64,000 nt of DNA from Phycisphaerae bacterium (GCA_017993835.1 JAGOLX010000001.1:1-64000), one strand, 5' to 3'. Positions 27,232 through 36,180 are shown, counted from the first letter of the stretch. Notes: generated by a model from the sequence alone, not told the origin. Made by a program: numbers and translations.

Positions 27232-27636
27232 TCACGACGCCAAGGTAAAAACCAGTACAGTGGCGGCGACGACCACGCCGAGGACCATGCCGTGGAAGAT
27301 CAGCAGCGTCTTCGACAGACACACGGTCGCCCAGGAATCGACCTTCTTCCCGTACTCGCTGGCGTCCAGTGAGAAATCGGGGTCGCCCTTTGCCTGGCGA
27401 ACCTCGTCGTAGAGCCTGCGGTACATTTTCTCCTGCTGGAGGAAGTAGCCGTCCAGGACCCAGAAGGCGACCGCCGGGAAATAGGCGACGAATACGAAGT
27501 GCACCCGCATGTCCTTCGCGGCCAGGGCGAACAGGGCCGAGACGAGCACCACCGACCAGCCCTTGAGCTGGAACGAATTGCCCGCCATGCGATTGATGAC
27601 GCCTTGGATCAGTTCGAGATGCTTCTCCCTGGTCAT
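27232..27636 (-). CDS. Three-helix membrane protein, possible effector partner of the STAND protein
   Basis: ATG 27636 is chosen for the AAGGAAG site six bases upstream; 134 residues result. An amphipathic N-terminus (MTREKHLELIQGVINRMAGNSFQLKGW) precedes a helical hairpin (VVLVSALFALAAKD, VAYFPAVAFWVLDGYFL). A charged cytoplasmic segment and a final helix (LLIFHGMVLGVVVAATVLVF) follow. I recall similar proteins near DUF4062 or TIR genes but know no function. Position directly upstream of the STAND gene suggests a two-gene unit in which this protein could act at the membrane. Confidence 0.75.
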   Translation of the reverse strand: MTREKHLELIQGVINRMAGNSFQLKGWSVVLVSALFALAAKDMRVHFVFVAYFPAVAFWVLDGYFLQQEKMYRRLYDEVRQAKGDPDFSLDASEYGKKVDSWATVCLSKTLLIFHGMVLGVVVAATVLVFTLAS

Positions 27637-27972
27637 TTGCAGCTTCCTTTGCATAGCCAAGCGATCGACGGCCCCTGCGGAGCCCCAGGAAGGCATACGC
27701 CGGACGGGGAGGTCCCGCGGAAGGCCGTCTCTGGGACCATCATAAGCCATCCGGCCCGCCCCAGTCAAGGAAAGACCCGCCTGGCATGGGGGAATCAGAG
27801 GTGCATGACCGTTGTTGCAAGGTTCGGAGTTCCGCCTTCAGGCGGCTCAAGACCGCGTAAACGCGGAACTCCGAACAGGCGAGACGAGCCGCTGCTCGCG
27901 GAGGATGCCCCGGCGTCAGAGCGACATAGGAACGGACATGCACCCGGGAATCAGATTTTTCCACGTTCTCTG
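27637..27972. repeat. Intergenic region with a three-way-junction repeat (27822-27876)
   Basis: The outer arms GTTCGGAGTT (27822-27831) and AACTCCGAAC (27867-27876) are perfectly complementary. Inside are two perfect hairpins, CCGCC-TTCA-GGCGG and CCGCG-TAAA-CGCGG, joined by CTCAAGA. The fold is a compact three-way junction. Nothing else is recognised between the two divergent transcription units. Confidence 0.75.
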
Positions 27973-28000
27973 TTGCAAAATCCATGTGGTGGGGTACAAT
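27973..28000 (+). promoter_or_regulatory. Sigma-70 promoter for rpmB
   Basis: TTGCAA (27973-27978) and TACAAT (27995-28000) are 16 bp apart. They lie about 90 bp before the rpmB start. Confidence 0.55.
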
Positions 28001-28090
28001 ATTCCTTCCGCGTCCCTCTGGGGGCCTGGAATTCTACTGTAGCAGGGTATTGGCAGCGGTTCGTTGCAGCGACGGTGCAGGAGTTGTCTT

Positions 28091-28354
28091 ATGTCGAGAG
28101 AGTGTCCTTATACGGGCAAGAAGGTGGTCTTCGGGAACAGCATCACCCGACGCGGCAAGGCCAAGCGTCTGGGCGGCGTCGGTAAGAAGGTCACCGGCGT
28201 GACCCGAAGGAAGTTCAAGCCGAACATTCAGAAGGTGCGAGCCGTGATCGACGGCAAGGTCGGCCGGATCCGGGTTTCGGCCAAGGCCATTCGCATGGGC
28301 CTGATTCAGAAGCCCCTGAAGCGCAACTACAAGCCCGCCGAGCAGACCGGCTGA
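28091..28354 (+). CDS. rpmB: 50S ribosomal protein L28
   Basis: ATG 28091 with GGAG ahead gives 87 residues. The sequence has CPYTGKKVVFGNSITRRGKAKRL and KFKPNIQKVRAVIDGKVGRIRVSAKAIRMGLIQKP, matching bacterial L28. It is a component of the large ribosomal subunit. A strong terminator follows at 28391, so it is probably a single-gene unit upstream of gatC. Only one Cys remains of the CxxC zinc motifs found in some L28 proteins. Confidence 0.97.
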   Translation: MSRECPYTGKKVVFGNSITRRGKAKRLGGVGKKVTGVTRRKFKPNIQKVRAVIDGKVGRIRVSAKAIRMGLIQKPLKRNYKPAEQTG

Positions 28355-28390
28355 TCGGCATAGGTGGTTGAACAACAGTCGTTCTTTCCC

Positions 28391-28420
28391 AGCGGGGCGC
28401 TGTATGCCTCGCTTTTTCTT
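28391..28420 (+). terminator. Intrinsic terminator after rpmB
   Basis: AGCGGGGC-gctgtat-GCCTCGCT forms an 8-bp stem with one G-U pair and is followed by TTTTCTTT. Confidence 0.8.
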
Positions 28421-28428
28421 TAGGAGTC

Positions 28429-28470
28429 CTGCAAAATGGAAGATTAGGCATATACTCTCCCATTTTGCAG
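28429..28470. repeat. Perfect 11-bp inverted repeat before gatC
   Basis: ctgcaaaatgg (28429-28439) pairs with ccattttgcag (28460-28470). The 20-base loop contains TATACT, which could be a -10 box for the gatC operon, so folding could compete with transcription start. Confidence 0.5.
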
Positions 28471-28487
28471 AACTCAGGTCCAGGTAT

Positions 28488-28793
28488 ATGGGGCACAAGA
28501 TCGATGCAGAGCAGGTTCGCAAGGTCGCCAAGCTGGCGAGATTGGCGCTGACCGACGCGGAGATCGAGGAGTTCACCGGCCAGCTCGGCGCCATCCTCGG
28601 CTACGTCGAGAAGATGAACGAGCTGGACACCACCGGGGTCGAGCCGCTGGCGCACTGCCTGCCGATCAGCAATGCTTTTCGCGCCGATGAGGTGCGAGAG
28701 TCCCTGGGGACCGAGACGACCCTCGCCAATGCCCCGGACCGCGACGGGTCGTTCTTCCGGGTGCCCAAGATCCTGGAAGACAGTTCTGCGTGA
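28488..28793 (+). CDS. gatC: Asp-tRNA(Asn)/Glu-tRNA(Gln) amidotransferase subunit C
   Basis: The 101-residue protein starts at ATG 28488. It has the family pattern DAEQVRKVAKLARLALTDAEIEEFTGQLGAILGYVEKMNELDTTGVEP and ends with FRVPKILED. GatC wraps around GatA and GatB and stabilises the GatCAB complex that converts misacylated Glu-tRNA(Gln) or Asp-tRNA(Asn). An esterase gene is inserted between it and gatA. The small size is normal. Confidence 0.96.
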   Translation: MGHKIDAEQVRKVAKLARLALTDAEIEEFTGQLGAILGYVEKMNELDTTGVEPLAHCLPISNAFRADEVRESLGTETTLANAPDRDGSFFRVPKILEDSSA

Positions 28794-28843
28794 AGGGGAC
28801 CTCAGTTCAGCGACGCCGCGGCGTGGCAGAAGGAGATGAGACA

Positions 28844-29572
28844 ATGCGGATTTCCAAGCTGGCGTGTGTGGTATTGATTTCTTCTGTGGGGACCTACTGT
28901 ATGGCAGGGCAGAGCGAGCAGCAGTTGCGCAAGGAGATCACCAAGACGGTGGAAATCCGCTACCTGCTGCACCTGCCCAAAGGCTACGGCGAGAACAAGG
29001 ACCAGAAATGGCCCATGATCCTGTTCCTGCACGGGGCCGGCGAGCGGGGCAATGACCTCAACAAGGTCAAAGTACACGGCCCGCCCAAGCTGATCGAGCA
29101 GGGCAAAGAGATGCCTTTCATCGTGGTCTCGCCGCAGTGCCCGTCGGAAAGCTGGTGGACGGAGCAGCTCGACACGCTGACGGCGCTGCTGGATGAGATC
29201 CAGGCGAAGTACGCAGTGGACTCCCGCCGGATCTATCTGACGGGCCTGAGCATGGGCGGGTTCGGGTCCTGGGCTCTGGGTTGCCGTCATCCCGAGCGGT
29301 TCGCGGCTGTTGTCCCGATCTGCGGCGGGGGCGATTGGTTCCGCGCGGAAAGGCTCAAGAACGTCCCGGTCTGGGCGTTCCACGGTGCCAAGGACAACGT
29401 GGTCCCGCTGCGAGAGTCTGAGGAGATGGTCAACTCGCTCAAGCGGGCCGGCGGCAACGTCCAACTGACGGTCTATCCCGACGCCCAGCACGATTCCTGG
29501 ACTGCGACATATGACAATCCCAAGCTCTATGAGTGGCTCCTGAGCCATCGCAAGACCGAGGGGGGCAAGTAG
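28844..29572 (+). CDS. Secreted alpha/beta-hydrolase (feruloyl-esterase/prolyl-oligopeptidase-like)
   Basis: The 242-residue protein has a signal peptide (1-20) and an AGGAG site before ATG 28844. The fold markers are [11 protein letters not shown] (oxyanion loop), [13 protein letters not shown] with nucleophile Ser, [12 protein letters not shown] with the acid Asp, and [11 protein letters not shown] with the catalytic His. Such enzymes cleave ester links on plant polysaccharides or peptides. It sits between gatC and gatA, with 8 bp to gatA, and so is probably co-transcribed with translation genes, which is unusual. Confidence 0.9.
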   Translation: MRISKLACVVLISSVGTYCMAGQSEQQLRKEITKTVEIRYLLHLPKGYGENKDQKWPMILFLHGAGERGNDLNKVKVHGPPKLIEQGKEMPFIVVSPQCPSESWWTEQLDTLTALLDEIQAKYAVDSRRIYLTGLSMGGFGSWALGCRHPERFAAVVPICGGGDWFRAERLKNVPVWAFHGAKDNVVPLRESEEMVNSLKRAGGNVQLTVYPDAQHDSWTATYDNPKLYEWLLSHRKTEGGK

Positions 29573-29580
29573 TCGCGACT

Positions 29581-31053
29581 ATGTCGGTGCACGATCTGAC
29601 AGCGATGGAACTGCGGGACCGGATCGCCGCCGGACAGATCGGCAGCGTCGAGGCGACCCGCGCGGTCCTGGAACGGATCGAACGAGTCGATCCGACGGTT
29701 GGCGCGTACCTTTCGATATTCCGCGACAGGGCGATGGAGGCGGCGGAAGCTGTGGACAGGCGAATCGCTGCGGGCGAACAGGTGGGACCGCTGGCGGGTG
29801 TGCCGGTCGCGGTCAAAGATGTGATGTGCACGAGCTTCGGCGCGACGACGTGCGGGTCGCGGATCCTTGAGAACTTCCACTCGCCCTACGACGCGACGGC
29901 GGTTCGCAGGCTGCTCGCGGCCGACGCCGTCATCGTCGGCAAGACCAACATGGACGAGTTCGCCATGGGCTCCAGCACGGAGAACTCGGGTCTCAAGAAG
30001 ACGGTCAATCCCTGGGATACGTCACGCGTGCCGGGCGGCAGCAGCGGCGGCTCGGCGGCCGCGGTCGCGGCCCGAATGTGTTTTGCGGCGTTGGGCTCCG
30101 ACACCGGTGGTTCCGTCCGCCAGCCGGCCAGCTTCTGCGGCGTGGTGGGTCTCAAGCCCACCTATGGGCGGGTCTCCCGCTATGGCTTGGTCGCCTACGG
30201 CTCCAGTCTCGACCAGATCGGCCCCCTCGGGCGAACGGTCGCGGATGCGGCGCTGATGCTCAGGGTGATCGCGGGACACGACCCCGCCGACAGCACTAGC
30301 GTTAGTGAGGACGTCGCTCCGGTCGAGGACTATCTGGCGGATTTGAACAAGCCCGTCGAGGGGCTGCGGATCGGTGTGGCATCGAACTTCAACGCGGGCG
30401 CGGACCCGGCGGTTCGACAGGCCATCGATGCGGCTGTGAAGGGCTACCGGGACGCAGGGGCGCAGGTCGTCGAAGTGGCCATGCCGCACCTGGACTATGC
30501 CATCGCGGCGTACTATGTCATCGCGACCGCGGAGGCGTCGAGCAATCTGGCCCGTTACGACGGCGTGCACTACGGCTACCGCACGCCAAACCCCGCGGAC
30601 TACGTCGAGGTCTACTCGAAGTCCCGCGAGGAGGCTTTCGGCAAGGAGGTGAAACGCCGGATCATGCTCGGGACCTACGCGCTTTCGAGCGGTTACTACG
30701 ATGCGTACTACCTCAAGGCGTTGAAGGTCCGCAACCTCATTCGCGGCGATTTCGTCCGGGCGTTCGAGCAATGCGACGCCATCTGTATGCCGGTGGCGCC
30801 GACGACCGCATTCCGCGTCGGCGAGAAGGTGGACGACCCGCTGAAGATGTACCTGTCGGATATCTACACGATTGCGGTCAACCTGGCGGGCGTGCCGGGG
30901 ATCAGCGTCCCGTGCGGCTTCGACGAATCGGGCCTGCCCATCGGTCTACAGATCATCGGGCCGGCCTTCAGCGAGGCCAAGCTGCTGCGAATTGCGAGGA
31001 TGCACGAGTCGCGGACGGATTGGCACACGAAGAAACCAAATGTGAAAGTGTGA
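29581..31053 (+). CDS. gatA: Asp-tRNA(Asn)/Glu-tRNA(Gln) amidotransferase subunit A
   Basis: The 490-residue amidase-signature enzyme starts at ATG 29581. The catalytic triad is seen as Lys in VAVKDVM, Ser in [13 protein letters not shown] and nucleophile Ser in [12 protein letters not shown]. The region [26 protein letters not shown] is typical of GatA. It releases ammonia from glutamine for the GatB reaction. The stop opens the left arm of an AT-rich inverted repeat, and gatB follows after 70 bp. Confidence 0.97.
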   Translation: MSVHDLTAMELRDRIAAGQIGSVEATRAVLERIERVDPTVGAYLSIFRDRAMEAAEAVDRRIAAGEQVGPLAGVPVAVKDVMCTSFGATTCGSRILENFHSPYDATAVRRLLAADAVIVGKTNMDEFAMGSSTENSGLKKTVNPWDTSRVPGGSSGGSAAAVAARMCFAALGSDTGGSVRQPASFCGVVGLKPTYGRVSRYGLVAYGSSLDQIGPLGRTVADAALMLRVIAGHDPADSTSVSEDVAPVEDYLADLNKPVEGLRIGVASNFNAGADPAVRQAIDAAVKGYRDAGAQVVEVAMPHLDYAIAAYYVIATAEASSNLARYDGVHYGYRTPNPADYVEVYSKSREEAFGKEVKRRIMLGTYALSSGYYDAYYLKALKVRNLIRGDFVRAFEQCDAICMPVAPTTAFRVGEKVDDPLKMYLSDIYTIAVNLAGVPGISVPCGFDESGLPIGLQIIGPAFSEAKLLRIARMHESRTDWHTKKPNVKV

Positions 31054-31123
31054 TTGTTGATTCTTGAGTGCGGATTTGGAGTCTCCGATCAACCATCAAC
31101 CATCACAAATCAACAATCTACCT
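31054..31123. repeat. Inverted repeat between gatA and gatB
   Basis: gattgttgatt (31052-31062) pairs perfectly with aatcaacaatc (31108-31118). Between the arms lie degenerate aaccatcaaccatc units. The element begins at the gatA stop codon and ends six bases before gatB, like the element at 16604-16684. Confidence 0.65.
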
Positions 31124-32590
31124 ATGAGCGACCTGACGTACAAGATCATTGTCGGCCTGGAGATCCACGTTCAGCTCAACACGCGGACGAAGATGTTCTG
31201 CGGCTGCGCCCTGCGCTTCGGGGAGGAGGCCAACAGTCGGGTGTGCCCGGTCTGCCTGGGGTTGCCTGGGGCGCTGCCTGTGATGAACGGTCAAGCGGTC
31301 GAGTACGCGATCCTGACCGCGATGGCGTTGAACTGTGAGATCGCGGCCTTCACGAAGTGGGACCGCAAGAGCTACTACTATCCCGACCTGCCGAAGAACT
31401 ACCAGATCAGCCAGTACGATCTGCCTCTGGGCAGCAACGGCTACATCGAGATCCCGCTCGACGACGGCCAGACCAGGCGAATCCGCATCCGACGGGCGCA
31501 CCTGGAGGAGGATGCCGGCAAGAACCTCCACACCGCGGGATATCACTCGCAGGTGGACCTCAACCGCGCGGGCACGCCGCTATTGGAGATTGTCACCGAA
31601 CCCGATATGAACAGCGCCGACCAAGTCCGGGCGCTGGCGGTCGAACTGCAGCGGATCGTGCGATACCTCGGCGTCTCCGAAGCGGACATGCAGAAGGGCC
31701 ACATGCGGTTCGAGCCCAATGTGAATCTGGTCATCGAGCGGGCCGGACAGCAGTTCAAGACGCCCATTGCCGAGGTCAAGAACCTCAACAGCTTCCGCGC
31801 GCTGGAGCGCAGCGTCGCCTACGAGGCCCAGCGGCAGCTTGATGCGTTCATCGAGACCGGCGTGACCATGCAGATGGGCAACAAGTCCACGCGAGGCTGG
31901 GACGATGTGAACCAGGTTACGGTCCTCCAGCGGGAAAAGGAAGAGGCGCACGACTACCGCTATTTTCCCGATCCCGATCTGGTCCCGGTGACGCCTTCGG
32001 CCGAGTGGTTGGCCCAGATCCGCTCGCGGCTGTGCGAGCTTCCCACGCAGCGACAGGTCCGCTACGTCCAGGAGCACGGCCTGAGCGACTACGACGCGGG
32101 CGTCCTGACCGCAGACCGCGCGACGGCTGATTTCTTCGAGCAGGCGGTTCAGGCGGGCGCCGCCGCGAAGCGCGTGTGCAACCTGCTGACCCAGGTGGGC
32201 CTCAAGCTCGCCAACGAGCGGGGTCGGGATCTGCCGGGCCTGGGCCTGGAGCCGGCGGGCGTAGCCGATCTGGCCAAGATGATCGACGCGGACGCCGTCA
32301 GCGCATCAGCAGGCAATACGATCCTGGCGGCCATGGTCCAGACCGCCAAGAAGCCCGAGGTCCTGGCGCAGGAGTTGAACCTGATTCAAAAGAGCGACGC
32401 GGGCGAGCTGGAACGCATCCTGGACCAGGTGCTTGCGGAAAACGCGGCGACTGTGGCGGAGATCACCAGTGGGGGCAAGAAGAGCCAGAAGGCTCGGGGT
32501 TTTCTCATGGGCCAGGTGATGCAGAAGACCAAGGGGCAGGCCAATCCGAAGATCGTCTCGGAGCTGATGAGCAAGAAGCTCGGCCTCTGA
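31124..32590 (+). CDS. gatB: Asp-tRNA(Asn)/Glu-tRNA(Gln) amidotransferase subunit B
   Basis: The 488-residue protein begins MSDLTYKIIVGLEIHVQLNT. It has the kinase-like domain (SRVCPVCLGLPGALPVMN, RKSYYYPDLPKNYQISQYD, RAHLEEDAGKNLH, EIVTEPDM), and the C-terminal YqeY/tail domain ends KTKGQANPKIVSELMSKKLG, which binds tRNA. It activates the side chain of misacylated tRNA and adds ammonia supplied by GatA. The presence of the operon implies that the organism forms Gln-tRNA or Asn-tRNA indirectly. Confidence 0.97.
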   Translation: MSDLTYKIIVGLEIHVQLNTRTKMFCGCALRFGEEANSRVCPVCLGLPGALPVMNGQAVEYAILTAMALNCEIAAFTKWDRKSYYYPDLPKNYQISQYDLPLGSNGYIEIPLDDGQTRRIRIRRAHLEEDAGKNLHTAGYHSQVDLNRAGTPLLEIVTEPDMNSADQVRALAVELQRIVRYLGVSEADMQKGHMRFEPNVNLVIERAGQQFKTPIAEVKNLNSFRALERSVAYEAQRQLDAFIETGVTMQMGNKSTRGWDDVNQVTVLQREKEEAHDYRYFPDPDLVPVTPSAEWLAQIRSRLCELPTQRQVRYVQEHGLSDYDAGVLTADRATADFFEQAVQAGAAAKRVCNLLTQVGLKLANERGRDLPGLGLEPAGVADLAKMIDADAVSASAGNTILAAMVQTAKKPEVLAQELNLIQKSDAGELERILDQVLAENAATVAEITSGGKKSQKARGFLMGQVMQKTKGQANPKIVSELMSKKLGL

Positions 32591-32614
32591 GACACAGGAT
32601 GGGAAGGGGACGCC

Positions 32615-32959
32615 ATGAAAGTCGCCAAGAGCGCAAGCGTTGCGAAGAAGCCGGTGAACGTGGAAGGGGCCAAGGGGGTCGGCATCCGCGTGCTGATCTC
32701 CATGGATGACGGCGCCCCGACGTTCGCCATGCGGATGTTCGAGATCGAGCCCGGCGGCAACACTCCCCTGCACCGCCACCCGCACGAGCACGAGGTCTTC
32801 ATCGTCGAGGGCTCGGGCACATTCGTTCACGAGGGCAAGAGCCACCCGATCTCGCGTGAAGACGTGGTCTTCGTCCCCGGTAACAGCGAGCACTGCTTCA
32901 CGAACACCGGCAACTCCGTTCTGCGATTCCTCTGCCTGGTTCCCCTGTCCGGCGCATGA
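32615..32959 (+). CDS. Small cupin-domain protein
   Basis: The 114-residue protein is a single cupin barrel with metal-binding motif PLHRHPHEHEVFIVEGSG and a second histidine in VPGNSEHCFTNTG. The N-terminus MKVAKSASVAKKPV is a short basic tail. It lies 24 bp after gatB and is probably co-transcribed. It may bind a metal and a small ligand; no reaction is assigned. Confidence 0.88.
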   Translation: MKVAKSASVAKKPVNVEGAKGVGIRVLISMDDGAPTFAMRMFEIEPGGNTPLHRHPHEHEVFIVEGSGTFVHEGKSHPISREDVVFVPGNSEHCFTNTGNSVLRFLCLVPLSGA

Positions 32960-32993
32960 GCCGGAATCTCGCCCCGGTTTTTTCGGAATTCTG

Positions 32994-33022
32994 TTGACAA
33001 CAGCTCGCGAACGCGCTACCCT
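32994..33022 (+). promoter_or_regulatory. Sigma-70 promoter for the MBL-caspase gene
   Basis: A perfect TTGACA (32994-32999) is 17 bp from TACCCT (33017-33022). The leader to the ATG at 33195 would be about 165 nt. Confidence 0.55.
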
Positions 33023-33194
33023 CTCGCTTGCAGGTAACGAGATTGAGACGCTGCCGGTACGTGGAGCGAGGAAACTACCACAGGTATTGTGAAGCGTACA
33101 AGCAGGCGACGGGGTGCCGCAGCGCCCTTCACAGCCCTGCGCATGCTTGGGGTAATCGATGGGACATGAGCGGAGAGGATGAAAGGTGGGACCC

Positions 33195-35708
33195 ATGCGC
33201 ATCGATCTACTGGATATGGGAGAGACGGATTACGGTGATTGTGTGCTCGTTCGCCACGATGGCCGGTCGATCCTGGTTGATGGTGCTCATCCGGGGGATG
33301 TCGCTCACATCCGGTCGCAGCTTGGCAACCTGCTCGGCCATGCGCCGCCCTTCGAAGTGGACCTCCTGGTCGTCACCCATTGCCACAACGACCACATCGG
33401 CTGTCTGCCGGCGCTCGTCACGGCAGGCAAACTGAAGGCAAAGGCCGCGCTGGTGGCGGATGAGCGGCTCGGCTGGGGACGCGACGTGGAGGGAAGAGGC
33501 CCCATTGACTCCCCCGATCTGTTCCCTGCCCAGCGGGCGCTGATTGCCGCCCTGCAGGAAGAGGATTTCTCCGACCTGCCTGACGACAGACTGGAGGAGT
33601 TCCTTGCGGAGGACGTTACCCTGGAGGAGAAGTACGTCGACATGCTTGATCGGCTTGCCGACCAGGGGACCGAGGTGGTCCGGCTTGGCAGGTCGGCCGA
33701 CTCGGATGTGCGCCGAATCGAGACGTCGTTCGACGAGTTTGGATTGGAAGTGCTGGGCCCGACGACCGAACAACTGCTGCTGTGTGCCCGTGCGATTGCG
33801 AACGGCACGGATGCCATCGTCGCGGCGATCAGGCGGCAGGATATGGCGGCGGATGCCGATGTCGCCGGGATGGCCGAGATCTACCGTTCGTTGAGGCGCC
33901 GGGCGGCAGATGCCCCCGAGATCGCTGCCGATCGGTGGGGGGTGGGCGCCGCGAAGAATGGCCAGAGCATCGTCTTGAAGCTTGCAGCCGACGGGTGGTC
34001 CGCGCTTCTCGGCGGCGATATACAACTCGCCAAGGCGGAAGTGCCGGACCTGGACCCTTTGATCGATGCCTTGCGACAGACCATCGTGGGCGCGGGCCCG
34101 TATGACTTCATCAAGCTGAATCACCATAGCAGCTACAATGCCCTCGACGAGTCCGTGCTCGATGACTGGTCCGCAACGAAGCTGTTCGCTCACAGCGGGG
34201 GCTCCAACGATCAGAACCATCCGGAAGAAGGCGTGCTTCAGTTATTGAAGGACCGCCAGGACCGTTTGACCTTCGCGCGGACCGACCGGAACGGCATTGT
34301 CACCGTCTGGAAACGGAACGGAGTGGTCGAGATCAAGAGGCCGAGCAAGGGGCGGCTGAACGATTTCAGCGTCAACCCACCGCGCGATGAGCGCAAGTTG
34401 CCGGCTGTGGTTCCCGAAACGCACAAACCGGCGGTCGTCCCCGGCGAGGCTGCCGCCCAGCGGGCCGGCGACAGCGGGGCCATTGAGATCATCGCTCGGA
34501 TTCCGCCGAGTACCCGCGGACTGACGCTGACGATCAAGGTGGAGTCCGCGGAACAGGGATCCCCATCGTCCAAGCCTGTCGTTTCACCGGATGTTTCGCC
34601 GTTGCAGGTGGCTGGCAGCCGTCCTCTGCCGAGGCTGTTGTTCGTTACATCGCGGCCGGGCCTGGAAGCCAACCTGGGGAAACTGGAAGCCGGCCGAGTG
34701 TTTGACGCGTTGGCAGAGATCCCGTCGGTCCGCGTGGTCGATCTTCCCCCATCTGTCAAGACCGCGGAGCAGGCGGCGGATGTCGTCCGGCCGACGTTGC
34801 GGGAGGACCACTACGCCGGCGTCGTGTTGCTCGGAGGGTATGACGTGGTCCCTTCCCATCGCCTGGACGTGCTCGACGCTGCGATGCGAAAGGCTGTGGA
34901 AGACGCCGGTCAGGACGGCCAGGACGCGGACGATTTCATCGTCTGGAGTGATGAACTCTACGGAGACCTGGATGGGGATTATATCCCCGAACTGCCGGTC
35001 AGTCGGATACCCGACGGGCGCCGGGCGGATGTCGTCTTTGGGGCCCTCCAGGCTCCGCGATTCAAACTCGGTGCCAGATTCGGGGTGCGCAACGTGAATC
35101 GGCCTTTTGCCGAGAAGGTCTTCCCGGGCCTTCCTGGGAACGACGGTCGGCTGAATGTGTCCGAGTGGTTCGCGCCGAAGGACGTGTCGACCGAGGCGGC
35201 TGCCGGCTCGGTCTACTTCATGCTGCACGGCTCATCTCGCGACGGGGCGCGTTTCTGGGGGGAGACCCGCCAGGGATCGCCCTATGAGGCGTTTGCCGTC
35301 GAGAACATCCCCCGCACGGCCTCCGGCGTAGTAGTGTTCACGGGTTGCTGCTGGGGCGCCTTGATGATGACGCCGCCCGCGGCAAAGGTCCGTCCGGAGA
35401 CGCCTTTGCGCCCTCGGGGCCCTGAAGCGTCGATGGCGGTTGCCTATCTTCAGGCGGGCGCCTTGGCGTTCGTCGGCTGCACAGGATCCCATTATTCGCC
35501 CATGCAGGAGCCGTACGACTACTTCGGCAAACCGATGCACGATGCCTTCTGGACTGCCCTTGCCAACGGCAAACCTCCGGCCGAGGCGCTGTTCGTGGCC
35601 AAGAGCGAGTTCGCCCGGCTCATGCCGCACGGGTGTACCGACCCATTCAGTTGTGCGGTTGAGGTGAAGATCCTGCGGCAGTACACCTGCCTTGGATTGG
35701 GCTGGTGA
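33195..35708 (+). CDS. Metallo-beta-lactamase fold fused to a caspase-like (clan CD) protease domain
   Basis: ATG 33195 gives 837 residues; GTG 33186 is the alternative. No signal peptide is seen. The N-terminal half (1-370) is an MBL hydrolase with H62-x-H64-x-D66-H67 (THCHNDH), LLGGDIQL and a late KLNHHSSYNA, closest in style to ComEC-type MBL domains. A Pro/Ala-rich linker and small beta domain (about 385-465) follow. The C-terminal half (about 475-830) is caspase/gingipain-like: VVLLGGYDVVPSHR, then VYFMLHGSS with His678, then VVVFTGCCWGA with Cys718/719, the clan CD HG and C dyad. The fusion suggests a protease coupled to a nucleic-acid- or nucleotide-cleaving domain. Function is not known. 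Confidence 0.82.
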   Translation: MRIDLLDMGETDYGDCVLVRHDGRSILVDGAHPGDVAHIRSQLGNLLGHAPPFEVDLLVVTHCHNDHIGCLPALVTAGKLKAKAALVADERLGWGRDVEGRGPIDSPDLFPAQRALIAALQEEDFSDLPDDRLEEFLAEDVTLEEKYVDMLDRLADQGTEVVRLGRSADSDVRRIETSFDEFGLEVLGPTTEQLLLCARAIANGTDAIVAAIRRQDMAADADVAGMAEIYRSLRRRAADAPEIAADRWGVGAAKNGQSIVLKLAADGWSALLGGDIQLAKAEVPDLDPLIDALRQTIVGAGPYDFIKLNHHSSYNALDESVLDDWSATKLFAHSGGSNDQNHPEEGVLQLLKDRQDRLTFARTDRNGIVTVWKRNGVVEIKRPSKGRLNDFSVNPPRDERKLPAVVPETHKPAVVPGEAAAQRAGDSGAIEIIARIPPSTRGLTLTIKVESAEQGSPSSKPVVSPDVSPLQVAGSRPLPRLLFVTSRPGLEANLGKLEAGRVFDALAEIPSVRVVDLPPSVKTAEQAADVVRPTLREDHYAGVVLLGGYDVVPSHRLDVLDAAMRKAVEDAGQDGQDADDFIVWSDELYGDLDGDYIPELPVSRIPDGRRADVVFGALQAPRFKLGARFGVRNVNRPFAEKVFPGLPGNDGRLNVSEWFAPKDVSTEAAAGSVYFMLHGSSRDGARFWGETRQGSPYEAFAVENIPRTASGVVVFTGCCWGALMMTPPAAKVRPETPLRPRGPEASMAVAYLQAGALAFVGCTGSHYSPMQEPYDYFGKPMHDAFWTALANGKPPAEALFVAKSEFARLMPHGCTDPFSCAVEVKILRQYTCLGLGW

Positions 35709-35788
35709 TCCGCGGATCAACCCATCTGGGTAGTAGGAACCGACCGCCCAGTATGGTAGAATGGCGACAGATGGAGAACAGGTGAGTT

Positions 35789-36136
35789 ATGGCAAAGAAG
35801 ACACCGAAGGATAATGCAGGCAGGACCGCGGAAGACATCGTGAAAGAGAGTCTGCCGGACATGGAGATCGTCGATTCGTCGTCGAGGGCAAAGCGGGACG
35901 CAGCGCGATCGCCGGTGAAACCCGGCGCGTCCATGGACAAGCTGCGAGAGAAGTACCTCGGCTCGGCCGCCCCGCAAAAGGGCGTATTCGGCGCCGACAG
36001 CGGCGCGCCCGACGAGCAGGATGTGGAGGTCCGACAGGTGCGCCCGAAGAAGACTCCCGCTGATCCCGTAGACGATCCCGGCCCGCGCGCGGTGATCATC
36101 TCCAAGAAGAAAGGCATCATCGGTTCGCAGGGCTAA
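35789..36136 (+). CDS. Small hydrophilic, probably disordered protein beside the caspase-like gene
   Basis: The 115-residue protein starts at ATG 35789 with GGAG ten or more bases upstream. It is Lys/Asp/Pro/Ser-rich with no membrane helix or domain, for example AKRDAARSPVKPGASMDKLRE and RPKKTPADPVDDPGPRAVI. Basic sites such as SRAKRD and RPKK could be cleaved by a caspase- or gingipain-like protease. It follows the MBL-caspase gene by 80 bp on the same strand, so it may be its partner or substrate (inference). Confidence 0.6.
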   Translation: MAKKTPKDNAGRTAEDIVKESLPDMEIVDSSSRAKRDAARSPVKPGASMDKLREKYLGSAAPQKGVFGADSGAPDEQDVEVRQVRPKKTPADPVDDPGPRAVIISKKKGIIGSQG

Positions 36137-36180
36137 TGCCCAGAGAACGGTCCGCGACGTGTGTTTGCCACCATACGCCA

